Positions 18,973 to 28,684 are shown, counted from the stretch's first letter. The stretch is DNA of 64,000 nt from Paenisporosarcina cavernae (GCF_003595195.1 NZ_CP032418.1:1686501-1750500), one strand, 5' to 3'. Program-made: numbers and translations. The notes: generated by a model from the letters alone, not told the origin.

Positions 18973-19536
18973 TTGATCTAAAAATGGCAAGCTGGCAATT
19001 ATTCCGTTGTATAACTTAAAAAAGACATACAAAATCATGGAAACAAAAATGCTCCATGTTAATATTTCAAAAAGTATTAACCCTAGAGTTCCACCAAACG
19101 TTAGCGTATGACTTAGCTTATACACGACATAAACGAAATAGATAAAAGCAGTCCCTAAGAAAACAAGTGCTAACAATTGAATTGATTGAATACCAATCAC
19201 AGATAAAAGCGATCCGAAAAAGAAAATGACATACCCACCACGTGCTTGATGAATTGTTTCGCCTTTTATATCCTTCGAGAAAAAGAGCATCGCTAACTCA
19301 TGAATGGTTTCTGCAATTAACTTCAACGCGGAAAACACCATAAAAAAGAAGAGAGCAAAAACGATTAAAAGAAAAAGCTGTAGTTGTAAATGAGTTAAAA
19401 ACTCTCGCATACCAGCGTATACGCCGATGCCTTGAAACAGTGTCATTGCTTCACCAACTGCATAAACCCCAAAGGTTAAGCTGAATAAAACAATTGTAAT
19501 TAAAGGTAAGTATCCAAAAATATATGGATTTTTCAT
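18970..19536 (-). CDS. yufK: DUF5366 membrane protein (YufK-like)
   Basis: A 188-residue integral membrane protein with about five helices, matching YufK/DUF5366 in size, hydropathy and position between pbpD and the mrp operon. No catalytic motif is visible and function is unknown. It is transcribed divergently from mrpA across about 160 bp that must hold both promoters. Confidence 0.85.
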   Translation of the reverse strand: MKNPYIFGYLPLITIVLFSLTFGVYAVGEAMTLFQGIGVYAGMREFLTHLQLQLFLLIVFALFFFMVFSALKLIAETIHELAMLFFSKDIKGETIHQARGGYVIFFFGSLLSVIGIQSIQLLALVFLGTAFIYFVYVVYKLSHTLTFGGTLGLILFEILTWSIFVSMILYVFFKLYNGIIASLPFLDQ

Positions 19537-19700
19537 AACAAAACTCCAACTTTTTATTGTGTTTCTTCCTATTTATCATATCGGAAGAAATGCGTAAATA
19601 GCAAGTATTGCTAGAGGATTGAGCCATGCAAATGCATGGTATGTAAGCTATAATAATGAGATAGTCCGTATTATGAGGCCAAACATCTAGGAGGATTTTT

Positions 19701-22121
19701 GTGGAATTCGTATTTATATTATTCATACCGATGATCCTTGCGATGATCATACCTATATTTTATAAAAAAATCCCTGGGATACATACTGGTTGGGTCGTTT
19801 TAATCGCCCCAGTCGTCCTTTTCATTTACTACTGCACGTATGTACCATCTATATCAGTTGGACAAACGTTTACGTCACAATTTAATTGGATACCTTCATT
19901 AGACATAGCAGTTGTGTCGTATTTAGATGGATTAAGTTTGCTTTTCTCTCTCCTCATCACTGGAATTGGGACGTTAGTTGTCTTTTACTCCATTTTTTAT
20001 TTAGATCGGACAAGAGAAAAACTTCACTTGTTCTACGTGTACTTACTCCTCTTTATGACTGCTATGTTAGGTGTCGTTCAATCCGATCATATGATTACTC
20101 TGTATATGTTTTGGGAATTAACATCGATCTCCTCCTTCCTACTAATTGGTTATTGGTATAAAAGAGAACGTTCTAGATATGGAGCACTAAAATCGATGAT
20201 GATCACCGTTTTCGGTGGCTTAATGATGTTTGCAGCGTTTTTAATGCTAGCGGAAATTGGTGGCACTTATTCCATACGTGAATTAATTGCAAATGCTAAC
20301 GGCATGATAGAGAGTCAGCTCTATCTATGGGCTTTATTTTTACTCCTTTTAGGTGCTTTTACAAAATCAGCTCAATTCCCGTTTTACATTTGGTTACCGG
20401 ATGCGATGGAAGCACCGACACCAGTTAGTGCGTATTTGCATTCAGCAACGATGGTGAAAGCAGGACTCTATTTAGTCGCTCGTTTTACACCAATCTTTGC
20501 TTTTTCGGAATATTGGGTTTGGACGGTGACTTCCGTTGGATTATTCACCATGCTATGGGCATCATTTTTCGCAGTGAAACAAACGGATTTAAAAGGTATT
20601 TTAGCATTTTCCACTGTAAGTCAACTTGGTTTAATCATGTCTCTTTTAGGAGCTGCAAGCTTTGCCTTTCATGTAGAAAATCCAGCTGAAACAATTTTCA
20701 AATACGCTGCATTTGCTGCGATTTTTCATTTAATCAATCATGCAACTTTTAAAGGAAGTTTGTTCATGGTGGCAGGAATTATTGACCATGAAGCAGGAAC
20801 GAGAGACATTCGCAAACTTGGCGGCTTAATGAGTGTCATGCCAATTAGTTTCACAATAGCATTCATTGGAACCTTCTCCATGGCAGGTATTCCACCGTTT
20901 AACGGTTTTTTAAGTAAGGAAATGTTTTTAACATCGATTCTTTCGATACAAGAATTTTCCTCATTTTCCATGAATCAGTATTTTTATTTATTCCTTGCGA
21001 TAGCATGGATCGGAAGTATCTTCACATTTGTGTACAGTATGTATTTTGTTTTCCATACGTTCATCGGAAAACGACATCAAGATCTACTACCTAAACAACC
21101 TCATGAGGCACCTATTGGAATGTTAATCGCGCCTGCAATCTTAGCAGTTTTAGTAGTAGTAATCTTCTTCATTCCAAATATCATTGGAGATACTTTCATA
21201 AAACCAGCTGTCATTGCGATTCAGCCGTTTCTTTATACTTCTCCCGAAGAAGTTCCAATTCATGTCGCAGCTTGGCACGGATTTAAAATGGAATTTTGGC
21301 TAACAGTTGGCGTAATAGCCATTGGGTTTATCCTTTTTAAACTTATTCCCAAGTGGCGTCGTGTCTATGAATTAGTTCCTGATAGCGTTTCGTTAAATGC
21401 AATGTATAACCTTATCATGGCATTTTTTGAAACTGGTGTTAACAAAATTTCATCTAGTTATATGCGCGGTTCGATTCGCCACTATCTGCATTATATGTTT
21501 TACGGCTTTATCGTTTTAGTGATTGGTACGTTGTTTTTAACGAACGCGTTTGTTCTTGATATAACGAAACTTTCTCCTATTCATTTGTATGAAGTCATAT
21601 TAATACTCGTATTATTTGCAGGAACACTTACGATTTTATTGGCAAAGTCGCGACTTACTTCCATTATCGCACTTGGTGCTGTCGGCTATACAGTTGCTCT
21701 ATTCTTTGTCATTTTTAAAGCACCTGATTTAGCTTTAACGCAATTAGTAATTGAAACGGTTTCGGTCGCGTTATTTTTACTGGCATTCTATCACTTGCCA
21801 AAATTAAATCGTCATGAAAAAAGAATCCGTTTTCGAATTCACAATGCGATAGTAGCATTTGGTGTTGGTGTAACTGTCACGTTAGTTGCATTAGCAGCTC
21901 AATCCCAAAAGTTTGTCTCAAGTATTTCTTCGTACTATAAAGAGACCGTATATAAGGAAGCTGGCGGTGAAAACATGGTCAACGTGATATTAGTTGACTA
22001 TCGTGGTTTCGATACGCTTTTTGAAATAGCGGTTTTAGCAATCGCCTCTCTCGGCATCATTGGTATGATTAAACTGCGACTGACAAAAAAGAAAGGAGAG
22101 AAACCGGTTGAAAACAAATGA
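19701..22121 (+). CDS. mrpA: Na+/H+ antiporter subunit A
   Basis: An 806-residue, about 20-helix subunit related to complex I NuoL, with a C-terminal MrpB/DUF4040-like extension. Conserved charged residues include the Glu in MFWELTSISSF and the Lys in AFTKSAQFPFYIWLPDAM and TMVKAG. It forms one of two antiporter-like channels in the seven-subunit Mrp complex that exports Na+ for protons. It starts with GTG after AGGAGG. The stop overlaps mrpB by 14 bp. It is the first gene of a complete seven-gene operon. Confidence 0.97.
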   Translation: MEFVFILFIPMILAMIIPIFYKKIPGIHTGWVVLIAPVVLFIYYCTYVPSISVGQTFTSQFNWIPSLDIAVVSYLDGLSLLFSLLITGIGTLVVFYSIFYLDRTREKLHLFYVYLLLFMTAMLGVVQSDHMITLYMFWELTSISSFLLIGYWYKRERSRYGALKSMMITVFGGLMMFAAFLMLAEIGGTYSIRELIANANGMIESQLYLWALFLLLLGAFTKSAQFPFYIWLPDAMEAPTPVSAYLHSATMVKAGLYLVARFTPIFAFSEYWVWTVTSVGLFTMLWASFFAVKQTDLKGILAFSTVSQLGLIMSLLGAASFAFHVENPAETIFKYAAFAAIFHLINHATFKGSLFMVAGIIDHEAGTRDIRKLGGLMSVMPISFTIAFIGTFSMAGIPPFNGFLSKEMFLTSILSIQEFSSFSMNQYFYLFLAIAWIGSIFTFVYSMYFVFHTFIGKRHQDLLPKQPHEAPIGMLIAPAILAVLVVVIFFIPNIIGDTFIKPAVIAIQPFLYTSPEEVPIHVAAWHGFKMEFWLTVGVIAIGFILFKLIPKWRRVYELVPDSVSLNAMYNLIMAFFETGVNKISSSYMRGSIRHYLHYMFYGFIVLVIGTLFLTNAFVLDITKLSPIHLYEVILILVLFAGTLTILLAKSRLTSIIALGAVGYTVALFFVIFKAPDLALTQLVIETVSVALFLLAFYHLPKLNRHEKRIRFRIHNAIVAFGVGVTVTLVALAAQSQKFVSSISSYYKETVYKEAGGENMVNVILVDYRGFDTLFEIAVLAIASLGIIGMIKLRLTKKKGEKPVENK

Positions 22122-22530
22122 TGTCATTTTACAAACGACAGCAAATATTGTGTTTTTTATCATCTTTCTTTTCTCGATTCACATCTTCTTTGCAGGTCAC
22201 TATGCACCAGGCGGTGGATTCGTAGGCGGTTTATTAACATCTAGCGCGATTGTCCTTCTGTTACTTGCGTATGATTTAAAAACAATCTCTACCGCTTTAC
22301 CGATCAACTATGTAGTCATGACAGCTATCGGCCTATTGATCGCTATTACAACAGCTGCGGCTTCGATTATGTTCAACATGCCTTTCTTTACACACGCATA
22401 TGATTATTACGATCTACCGCTGTTAGGGAAGCAATCCCTTCATTCTGCGATGGCATTCGATTTGGGTGTCTATTTAGTTGTAGTTGGAGTAACGATGACC
22501 ATTATTCAAACGATAGGAGCGGATGATTAA
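22108..22530 (+). CDS. mrpB: Na+/H+ antiporter subunit B
   Basis: A 140-residue subunit with four helices and the family signature GHYAPGGGFVGGLL at about 30-43. It is part of the membrane Mrp complex. It begins inside the end of mrpA and its stop overlaps the mrpC start by one base (TAATG), showing translational coupling. Confidence 0.95.
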   Translation: MKTNDVILQTTANIVFFIIFLFSIHIFFAGHYAPGGGFVGGLLTSSAIVLLLLAYDLKTISTALPINYVVMTAIGLLIAITTAAASIMFNMPFFTHAYDYYDLPLLGKQSLHSAMAFDLGVYLVVVGVTMTIIQTIGADD

Positions 22531-22871
22531 TGGAAATTTTGATGAGTTTTGTCATTGGCTTCTTATTTATGGCAGCAGTATATTTAATGCTTTCTAGAAG
22601 TTTATTACGGATTATTATCGGTACAGCAGTGTTAAGTCACGGCGCTCATTTATTGCTACTTACTATGGGAGGCTTTGGAGGTGACGCTCCCCCTGTGTTG
22701 CAACATGGGGAAACAAGTTATGTTGATCCTTTACCACAGGCATTAATTTTAACGGCCATTGTGATTAGCTTTGGCGTGACAGCATTCTTTTTAGTATTAG
22801 CGTATCGTTCTTACCAAGAGTTAGAAACAGACAACATGAATTTGCTAAGGGGGATAGATGAAGATGATTAA
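22530..22871 (+). CDS. mrpC: Na+/H+ antiporter subunit C
   Basis: A 113-residue NuoK-like subunit with three helices. It contains GTAVLSHGAHLLLL, then DPLPQALILTAIVI, typical of MrpC (PQALILTAIVIG in most homologs). It overlaps mrpB by one base and mrpD by 14 bases. Confidence 0.95.
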   Translation: MEILMSFVIGFLFMAAVYLMLSRSLLRIIIGTAVLSHGAHLLLLTMGGFGGDAPPVLQHGETSYVDPLPQALILTAIVISFGVTAFFLVLAYRSYQELETDNMNLLRGIDEDD

Positions 22872-24351
22872 CTTTCTTTTATTCCCAATAATTGTGCCCT
22901 TTTTCGTGGCAATGGTCCTGCTATTCTTTCCGTCTAAAGTGAAAGCTCAGCGGACTATTACGATGTTGGCTTTAGTAATAAACCTTGTCATCTCTTTACG
23001 ATTAATACACCTTGTACATACAAAAGGGATTCAAGTCGTAACGTTAGGAAGCTGGGATGCACCTTTTGGAATATCCATGGTTTCGGATATGTTCTCTGCC
23101 CTACTTGTCACTTCGACTAGTATCATTGCTTTGTTCGTCGTTTGGACGAGTATGTTCTCAGTTGGGATAGAACGAGAAAAACATTTCTATTATCCTGGGA
23201 TCTTATTTCTATTAACTGGTGTAAACGGGGCATTTACTACGGGAGATATATTCAACATGTTTGTATTTTTCGAAGTATTATTAATGGCATCTTACTTACT
23301 AATAGTTTTAGGTGGCGAGAAGAAACAGCTTAGAGAATCGATTAAATATATTTTGGTCAATGTGACTTCTTCTGCCTTATTCGTTATTACAGTCGGATAT
23401 TTATATGCTGTTGTTGGAACGCTCAACATGGCAGATATTAGTCAAAAAATTGCTCAAGTAAACCAACCAGGGATACTCACCGTTATAGCGGTTCTTTTCT
23501 TAGTCGTATTCGGCTTTAAGAGTGCGATTTTTCCACTGTTTTTCTGGTTACCCAAATCCTATGCTGCCCCTCCTATTCCGGTCTTAGCGCTATTTGGTGC
23601 TTTACTGACAAAAGTTGGAGTGTATGCAATTATCAGGACGTACACGTTATTTTTCATTCACGACACAGCCTTTACCCATGAGTTACTGATGATTCTCTCC
23701 ATCATTACGATTGTTTTTGGGTTAATTGGTGCACTTGCCTATTTTGATGTGAAACAAATCATCATTTATAACATCATTATTGCAGTAGGAGTCATTCTTT
23801 TTGGTGCTTCGATTATGAATGAAACAGCGATGGAAGGAGCTATTTTCTACTTACTTCATGACATATTGCTTAAAGGTGCGTTGTTCTTACTCATTGGCGT
23901 TCTCATTCATGTCACTGGTACGACTAATTTACGGAAAATGGGTGGTGTCCTTTCCACACATCCAGTATTAGCTTGGAGTTATTTAATCGCTGCTTTTGGT
24001 TTAGTAGGTATTCCCCCATTAAGTGGTTTTATCGGAAAACTCCTTATTGTAAAAGGCGCGATCGAAGGTGACGAATTAATTCTGTCACTTGTCATTTTAT
24101 TATCAAGCTTAGGTGTATTACTTTCAGTCATTCGTATTTTCATTCATGCTTTTTGGGGTGAAGCACCGCAAGAGGTGATGTATAAAAAAGATGCACATTA
24201 TAGGGCCCTACTCGTACCTGCTGTAATTATAACGGCGATTACGGTGTTCTATGGTGTTGGTGCAGAAGTATTAATGCCTTATGTGACGCAAGCTACTTCT
24301 ACCTTGATGAATCCATTAGAATATATTCAAGCTGTATTAGGGGGTGCATAA
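22858..24351 (+). CDS. mrpD: Na+/H+ antiporter subunit D
   Basis: A 497-residue NuoM/N-like subunit with about 14 helices, the second antiporter-like channel of the complex. Key charged sites are the Glu in FVFFEVLLMASYLL and the Lys in FGFKSAIFPLFFWLPKSY and ALLTKVG. The long C-terminal helix region is present and the length is normal for MrpD. Confidence 0.96.
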   Translation: MKMINFLLFPIIVPFFVAMVLLFFPSKVKAQRTITMLALVINLVISLRLIHLVHTKGIQVVTLGSWDAPFGISMVSDMFSALLVTSTSIIALFVVWTSMFSVGIEREKHFYYPGILFLLTGVNGAFTTGDIFNMFVFFEVLLMASYLLIVLGGEKKQLRESIKYILVNVTSSALFVITVGYLYAVVGTLNMADISQKIAQVNQPGILTVIAVLFLVVFGFKSAIFPLFFWLPKSYAAPPIPVLALFGALLTKVGVYAIIRTYTLFFIHDTAFTHELLMILSIITIVFGLIGALAYFDVKQIIIYNIIIAVGVILFGASIMNETAMEGAIFYLLHDILLKGALFLLIGVLIHVTGTTNLRKMGGVLSTHPVLAWSYLIAAFGLVGIPPLSGFIGKLLIVKGAIEGDELILSLVILLSSLGVLLSVIRIFIHAFWGEAPQEVMYKKDAHYRALLVPAVIITAITVFYGVGAEVLMPYVTQATSTLMNPLEYIQAVLGGA

Positions 24352-24352
24352 A

Positions 24353-24832
24353 ATGGCTTTTCAAGTATTGTTAAATTTCTTTATCGCCTTTTTATGGATG
24401 TTCCTATCGATGAATTTTACACTATCAACTTTTCTAATAGGATTTATTTTAGGAATCATTATGATTCTCATGATGAACCGATTTATACCGGGTAGGTTCT
24501 ATATGGGGCGGGTTTGGGCATTAGTAAAATTATTCTTTTTATTTTTAAAGGAACTATTTTTAGCCAATTTCCAAGTACTATCCTTAATCATACGACCAAA
24601 AATGCCAATTAAACCTGCTATTTTTGCACTACCAACTGTGCTTGAGAAAGAATGGGAAATCACCCTACTTTCTAACTTAATTACCCTTACTCCTGGTACA
24701 TTGGTTGTGGCGATTTCTGAAGACTCGAAAACACTTTTCATCCATGCCCTTGACTACGGAGATGCAGAAGAAGCGATCGACTCTATTCGAAACTCATTTG
24801 AAAGAGCTATTTTGGAGGTGAGTCGAACATGA
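24353..24832 (+). CDS. mrpE: Na+/H+ antiporter subunit E
   Basis: A 159-residue subunit with two N-terminal helices and a cytoplasmic domain containing the conserved TLLSNLITLTPGTLVVAIS. I chose ATG at 24353 (MAFQVLLN), which matches MrpE N-termini, with AGGGGGTG upstream. It ends 4 bases into mrpF. Confidence 0.94.
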   Translation: MAFQVLLNFFIAFLWMFLSMNFTLSTFLIGFILGIIMILMMNRFIPGRFYMGRVWALVKLFFLFLKELFLANFQVLSLIIRPKMPIKPAIFALPTVLEKEWEITLLSNLITLTPGTLVVAISEDSKTLFIHALDYGDAEEAIDSIRNSFERAILEVSRT

Positions 24833-25116
24833 TGATTTTCTTTTGGATAAGTTTAGTCATTATTAGTTTGGCAATTGCCGCCTTTATTTACCGCGTAATT
24901 GTTGGTCCAACGATTCCAGATCGTGTAGTAGCTTTGGATACAATTGGTGTCGCCTTAATTTGCATGATCGGATTGATTTCCATTTTAGCGGATACTAGTT
25001 TCTATTTAGATATCATTTTACTTTTAGCGATACTTGCGTTTATTGGTACTGTTGCATTCTCTAAATTTTTAGAGAAAGGAGTGATCATAGAACGTGATCG
25101 AAATTCTAAAGAATAG
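24829..25116 (+). CDS. mrpF: Na+/H+ antiporter subunit F
   Basis: A 95-residue three-helix subunit with VGPTIPDRVVALDTIG (about 25-40), the family signature. It overlaps mrpE by 4 and mrpG by 23 bases. In related systems MrpF also affects bile-salt efflux; nothing in the sequence tests that here. Confidence 0.94.
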   Translation: MMIFFWISLVIISLAIAAFIYRVIVGPTIPDRVVALDTIGVALICMIGLISILADTSFYLDIILLLAILAFIGTVAFSKFLEKGVIIERDRNSKE

Positions 25117-25471
25117 TCTCATCATTCTCACGACGTCTATTGGCCTCGTTTTTATTGTCGTAACAGCTGTAGGATTAATTCGCCTTCCTGACGTGTATTC
25201 ACGTACGCACGCAGCATCCAAAAGTGCTACGTTAGGTGTTATGTTTATACTACTAGGCGTTTTTCTTCATTTTTGGCTAATCAAAGATGAAGTGAATACA
25301 CGACTATTGTTAGGAATTGCATTTCTGTTTATGACTGGTCCTGTTGGAGGACATGTTATTGGAAGAGCAGCCTATTTATCTGGTGTTCCTATGTGGAAGC
25401 ACTCCGTTAAAGATGATTTAGGTCCTTATTTAAAGGAACAAAAAAAAGCGCATCGTCAGTCAATTGATTGA
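25094..25471 (+). CDS. mrpG: Na+/H+ antiporter subunit G
   Basis: A 125-residue subunit with three helices and the signature GLIRLPDVYSRTHAASKSAT (about 27-46). It starts with GTG inside mrpF. The stop codon lies inside the terminator hairpin. All seven Mrp subunits are therefore intact and in standard order. Confidence 0.94.
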   Translation: MIEILKNSLIILTTSIGLVFIVVTAVGLIRLPDVYSRTHAASKSATLGVMFILLGVFLHFWLIKDEVNTRLLLGIAFLFMTGPVGGHVIGRAAYLSGVPMWKHSVKDDLGPYLKEQKKAHRQSID

Positions 25472-25482
25472 CGATGCGTTTA
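25441..25482. terminator. Bidirectional terminator at end of mrp operon
   Basis: GCGCATCGTCAGTCAAT pairs with ATTGACGATGCG (imperfect at the base); an A-run precedes it. The mrpG stop lies in the loop-proximal part. Confidence 0.85.
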
Positions 25483-25483
25483 T

Positions 25484-25702
25484 CTATTGGTAGGGATAAT
25501 ATAGTGGCGGGTATGGATAGCGACCGTATGGATATTGATACGGCGTAGGATATGGATAGTTTCGATAATTCGGATAGAGTGATTGGCCTAGTAAGCTCCC
25601 GACAAAACCGCCAAGAAATGGACCACCAAAATTGCCGAAATTGCCGAAATTGCCGAAATTGCCAAATCCGCTGCGTAGCGGATATCGTCTGTAATGATTC
25701 AT
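25484..25702 (-). CDS. Small Phe-Gly-Asn / Pro-Tyr repeat protein
   Basis: A 72-residue protein with two low-complexity halves. FGN is repeated four times at about 13-25 and leads into a Gly-rich hydrophobic stretch (GGPFLGGFVGSLLG); the C-terminal half is rich in Tyr and Pro (PYPTPYQYPYGRYPYPPLYY). GAGAGGAGG stands upstream; either GTG at 25705 or ATG at 25702 could start it. Composition recalls spore-coat or surface-associated proteins of Bacillales, but I recognise no family. It ends against the mrp terminator. Confidence 0.7.
   Translation of the reverse strand: MNHYRRYPLRSGFGNFGNFGNFGNFGGPFLGGFVGSLLGQSLYPNYRNYPYPTPYQYPYGRYPYPPLYYPYQ
25627..25667 (-). repeat. 9-bp tandem repeat within the FGN protein gene
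   Basis: The 9-mer ATTGCCGAA (plus strand) occurs about four times head to tail and encodes the FGN tripeptide repeats. Such repeats can change copy number without breaking the frame. Confidence 0.85.
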
Positions 25703-25767
25703 CACAAAAAAACCTCCTCTCTTACCGCTACAATATGCGGAAGAGAGAAAGTCATCGATGTATTTAC

Positions 25768-27282
25768 CTATTTTTCCTCAATTTCATTAATCGCCATACG
25801 TTCGATCAATGTAGCTAATGATCTCACCATGACTCCGGTACCGCCTTTTGGTCCTAAGTCATGTGCAGCGCTTGCGTCTGAAGTACCTGCGATATCTAAA
25901 TGAATCCAAGGAGTATTTTCCACGAATTCACCTACAAACCCGCCACCGAAAATCATGTGGCCATCTCTACCCGGTGAGTTGTTTAGGTCTGCAACGTCAC
26001 TCTTCCGAATTCGTTTTTTATCACTTTCTGTTAACGGCAATCTCCAAACAAATTCGCCCGTTTCCAATGCAGCTTCCATAAATGTTTCGAAAAATTCTTC
26101 ATTGTTTGTTAAAGCACCTGTCTTGTCCATACCAAGTGCAACAATTACTCCACCTGTAAGAGTGGCAACATCTACGATATAATTTGCACCTTGTTGTTTC
26201 GCATACGTTACAGCATCAGCTAACACTAAACGGCCTTCTGCATCCGTATTTAATACTTCAATCGATTTACCGCTATAGGACACAATAACATCATCTGGTT
26301 TGAATGCATCTCCTGAAATCATGTTGTCTGTAGCCCCAATAACGGCCATGACATTTTTATTGGGACGAGTTTCGCCAATAATTTGCATTGCACCTAAAAC
26401 AGCTGCAGCTCCTCCCATATCACCTTTCATCCCCACTAATCCGTCTTTCGGTTTAATGGAATATCCTCCAGTATCATACGTAACACCTTTTCCGACTAAG
26501 CCCACGACGTCGTCCCAATGCTCATTCGCACGATATTTAATAATAATCATTTTCGGTTCTTCTTTGGATCCTTTATTAACAGCTAAAATTGCTCCCATTC
26601 CGAGCTCTTCCATCTCAGCCTTACCTAGTTCTTCATAATCAAACTCGTATTTTTCCGCCAATTCTTTTGCATACTCCGCCATTTTCGTCGCAGTTAAAAT
26701 ATTAGAAGGCATATTCACGAGTGATCGAGCTTCATTCGTTGCATCACCGTAAATCGTTCCAATTTCTAAATACCCTGTAATTTCTTGCGAATCTGCTTCA
26801 GTTAAGACTTCCACATAATCTAAATAAGCATCAGCTGTGGTAGAAGCAGTTTTATAATGAGGAACTGTGTAACGACCTAACGATATCCCTTCGGTGAATA
26901 AGTAAGCAACATCTTCCACCTCTACATCCACTGCTTGAAACGAGTCGAGCCAGATGGCCATGTTTGATTTCTTTTCTGAAACTAATTCTTTTCCCACTTT
27001 CGCAAATGCAGCACGAAGTACATCCTCGTTCGTCTGTTTACGGTCGCCTAAACCTACATACCACACTTGTTGAAGTGTTCCTTCTTTTACAACAGGAACT
27101 TTTGTGATTTTCTTTTCATCAGTAGAGATAAAACCATTTTTCACCAATGCGGATACATTGTCATCAATGTTTGTTGAAAAAATTTCCCAATTTGTGGTGT
27201 TTTCAGGATTACGATACACCCCTACAACTAGTAAATCTGCTTGAATTTCTTGAAATGAAAGATCTTTAACCTCAATAGACAT
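25768..27282 (-). CDS. pepA: Leucyl aminopeptidase, M17 family
   Basis: A 504-residue cytoplasmic metallo-aminopeptidase that removes N-terminal residues, preferring Leu in characterised members. The C-terminal catalytic domain has VGKGVTYDTGGYSIKP with the metal-binding Lys/Asp and KGDMGGAAAV. The family signature NTDAEGRLVLADAV carries the Asp/Glu ligands and Arg. The length is normal (about 500). It corresponds to yuiE in B. subtilis by position beside yuiD. It is monocistronic. Confidence 0.95.
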   Translation of the reverse strand: MSIEVKDLSFQEIQADLLVVGVYRNPENTTNWEIFSTNIDDNVSALVKNGFISTDEKKITKVPVVKEGTLQQVWYVGLGDRKQTNEDVLRAAFAKVGKELVSEKKSNMAIWLDSFQAVDVEVEDVAYLFTEGISLGRYTVPHYKTASTTADAYLDYVEVLTEADSQEITGYLEIGTIYGDATNEARSLVNMPSNILTATKMAEYAKELAEKYEFDYEELGKAEMEELGMGAILAVNKGSKEEPKMIIIKYRANEHWDDVVGLVGKGVTYDTGGYSIKPKDGLVGMKGDMGGAAAVLGAMQIIGETRPNKNVMAVIGATDNMISGDAFKPDDVIVSYSGKSIEVLNTDAEGRLVLADAVTYAKQQGANYIVDVATLTGGVIVALGMDKTGALTNNEEFFETFMEAALETGEFVWRLPLTESDKKRIRKSDVADLNNSPGRDGHMIFGGGFVGEFVENTPWIHLDIAGTSDASAAHDLGPKGGTGVMVRSLATLIERMAINEIEEK

Positions 27283-27394
27283 CTATAATTCCCCTTTCTT
27301 TATTCCTCTAGTATATCGAAAATTGTTACGCGAGTCGAAAGAAGATATGTGCTATAATTTGTTCATACTTAATTCGAAGAAATGAGGAAAAGAT

Positions 27395-27871
27395 ATGGAA
27401 CTATTTGCGAATACACCTTTGTGGGCAGCACTGTTCGGAATATTTTTTGCTCAATTTGTGAAGATACCTATTTACTATTTAATCGGGGGAAAATGGGATT
27501 GGGATTTGTTTACCTCAACAGGTGGTATGCCAAGCTCTCACTCCGCAGCTGTGACAGCACTTACGACAGCAGTAGCTTTTGAAGAAGGAATTGGATCTAC
27601 TTTGTTCGCTGTATCAGCAATCTTTGCTGTCATTGTCATGTTTGACGCGACGGGAGTAAGATTCCAAGCTGGACAACAAGCAATAATAATCAACCAACTT
27701 CGAAACGATTTTACCTCGTTTGTGAATCAATCGAAGGATTGGGCACACAAGAAAAATGAAGAGAAAATCGAAGAACTGAAGACGTTGCTCGGTCATAAAC
27801 CAAGTGAGGTATTTATGGGAGCAATTACAGGTATTTTAATATCGGTCATATTGTATGTCTTTATCTTATAG
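27395..27871 (+). CDS. yuiD: Divergent PAP2 family membrane protein (YuiD, DUF212)
   Basis: A 158-residue membrane protein. It shows GGMPSSHSAAVTAL (about 44-57), the acid-phosphatase/vanadium haloperoxidase-like SxxxH motif, and FDATGVRFQAGQQA. DUF212/YuiD proteins are distant relatives of PAP2 lipid phosphatases, but the activity has not been settled. It is divergent from pepA and ends at a strong terminator. Confidence 0.9.
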   Translation: MELFANTPLWAALFGIFFAQFVKIPIYYLIGGKWDWDLFTSTGGMPSSHSAAVTALTTAVAFEEGIGSTLFAVSAIFAVIVMFDATGVRFQAGQQAIIINQLRNDFTSFVNQSKDWAHKKNEEKIEELKTLLGHKPSEVFMGAITGILISVILYVFIL

Positions 27872-27878
27872 CAATTTT

Positions 27879-27908
27879 ACGTTCATCCTCCTAGGGTGGA
27901 CGTTTTTT
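27879..27908 (+). terminator. Terminator after yuiD
   Basis: ACGTTCATCC and GGGTGGACGT pair around TCCTA, followed by T6. The 200 bases after it up to the yuiB terminator hold no gene that I can support. Confidence 0.85.
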
Positions 27909-28103
27909 CATGGAAACATTTCCTTGAAGTTTAACTAAAGGATCTTGATTGACTCGTGAAATTAATGAAATCGCAGAGGTGGTGATTCGAATTGCACAGT
28001 TTTTGAATTGAACCGAGAATCTAACGCCTGCTTACGCATTTCTAATGCTCAGTTACGTAAAACAGTACTAACTATTTTCAACATCACTCATCGTGAATTA
28101 CAC

Positions 28104-28140
28104 AAAAAAACAGGATATGCTCGTGTTGAACATAACCTGC
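28104..28140 (-). terminator. Terminator after yuiB
   Basis: CAGGTTATG...CATATCCTG forms an imperfect stem on the minus strand, followed by seven T. Confidence 0.8.
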
Positions 28141-28145
28141 TACTA

Positions 28146-28475
28146 TTAAAACATTTGATAGCCATTTTTCCGTAAGTATTTGATAACAAAACCTGCAATT
28201 ATAGTTCCTAATAGACCAAACCCTAGAATTAAATAGTCTGCTACTTGCAAGTTTACTAGCTTCTCTCCTAGTGCTTGAAACGTGCTAGAAGGCTTTGCAA
28301 AGTAATCGAACATTGCTAAGTCGTCAATAACAAATAAAATAATAATGGGGTACGCGATTGCAACTGCCCAAGTCATTCGTAATAACATGTTAATTAAAAA
28401 CGCTATTCCAAAAAACATCACTAAAAAAATGACGCTTGAAAGTACTAATTGTACTAGTGAAAAATTACCGTCCAT
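28146..28475 (-). CDS. yuiB: YuiB family membrane protein
   Basis: A 109-residue membrane protein with three predicted helices (about 8-28, 35-52, 80-100). Length and the pattern MNxLLRMTWAVAIAYP match YuiB of Bacilli. Function unknown. The small zinc-motif protein YuiA is encoded just upstream on the same strand, as in B. subtilis. Confidence 0.85.
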   Translation of the reverse strand: MDGNFSLVQLVLSSVIFLVMFFGIAFLINMLLRMTWAVAIAYPIIILFVIDDLAMFDYFAKPSSTFQALGEKLVNLQVADYLILGFGLLGTIIAGFVIKYLRKNGYQMF

Positions 28476-28570
28476 TTGATATGTTCCCCTCTCGTTCCTG
28501 TAGATAGTTTACAGGAAAGAAGAGATGGGTTCAATGCTGGAAAACTTTGTTCAATACACTGTAACAATTC

Positions 28571-28684
28571 TTACTTCTTCCCGGTTCCTCGACAACACGT
28601 GCATGTCTCCGATCCTCCAAGTCGTAATTGAAAATACCCGTTCCCTTTACAATATGGACATTCTTTTTTGGCTACATGATTCAT
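28571..28684 (-). CDS. yuiA: YuiA family zinc-knuckle mini-protein
   Basis: A 37-residue open frame with two DnaJ-type CxxCxGxG motifs, CPYCKGNG and CTCCRGTG, separated by YFQLRLGGSET. It resembles half of a DnaJ-like zinc domain. The start at 28684 (MNHVAKK) has GGAG 9 bases upstream; an ATG at 28693 touches that site. YuiA is known from B. subtilis at the same place. The four Cys suggest one zinc ion; the partner is unknown. Confidence 0.8.
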   Translation of the reverse strand: MNHVAKKECPYCKGNGYFQLRLGGSETCTCCRGTGKK

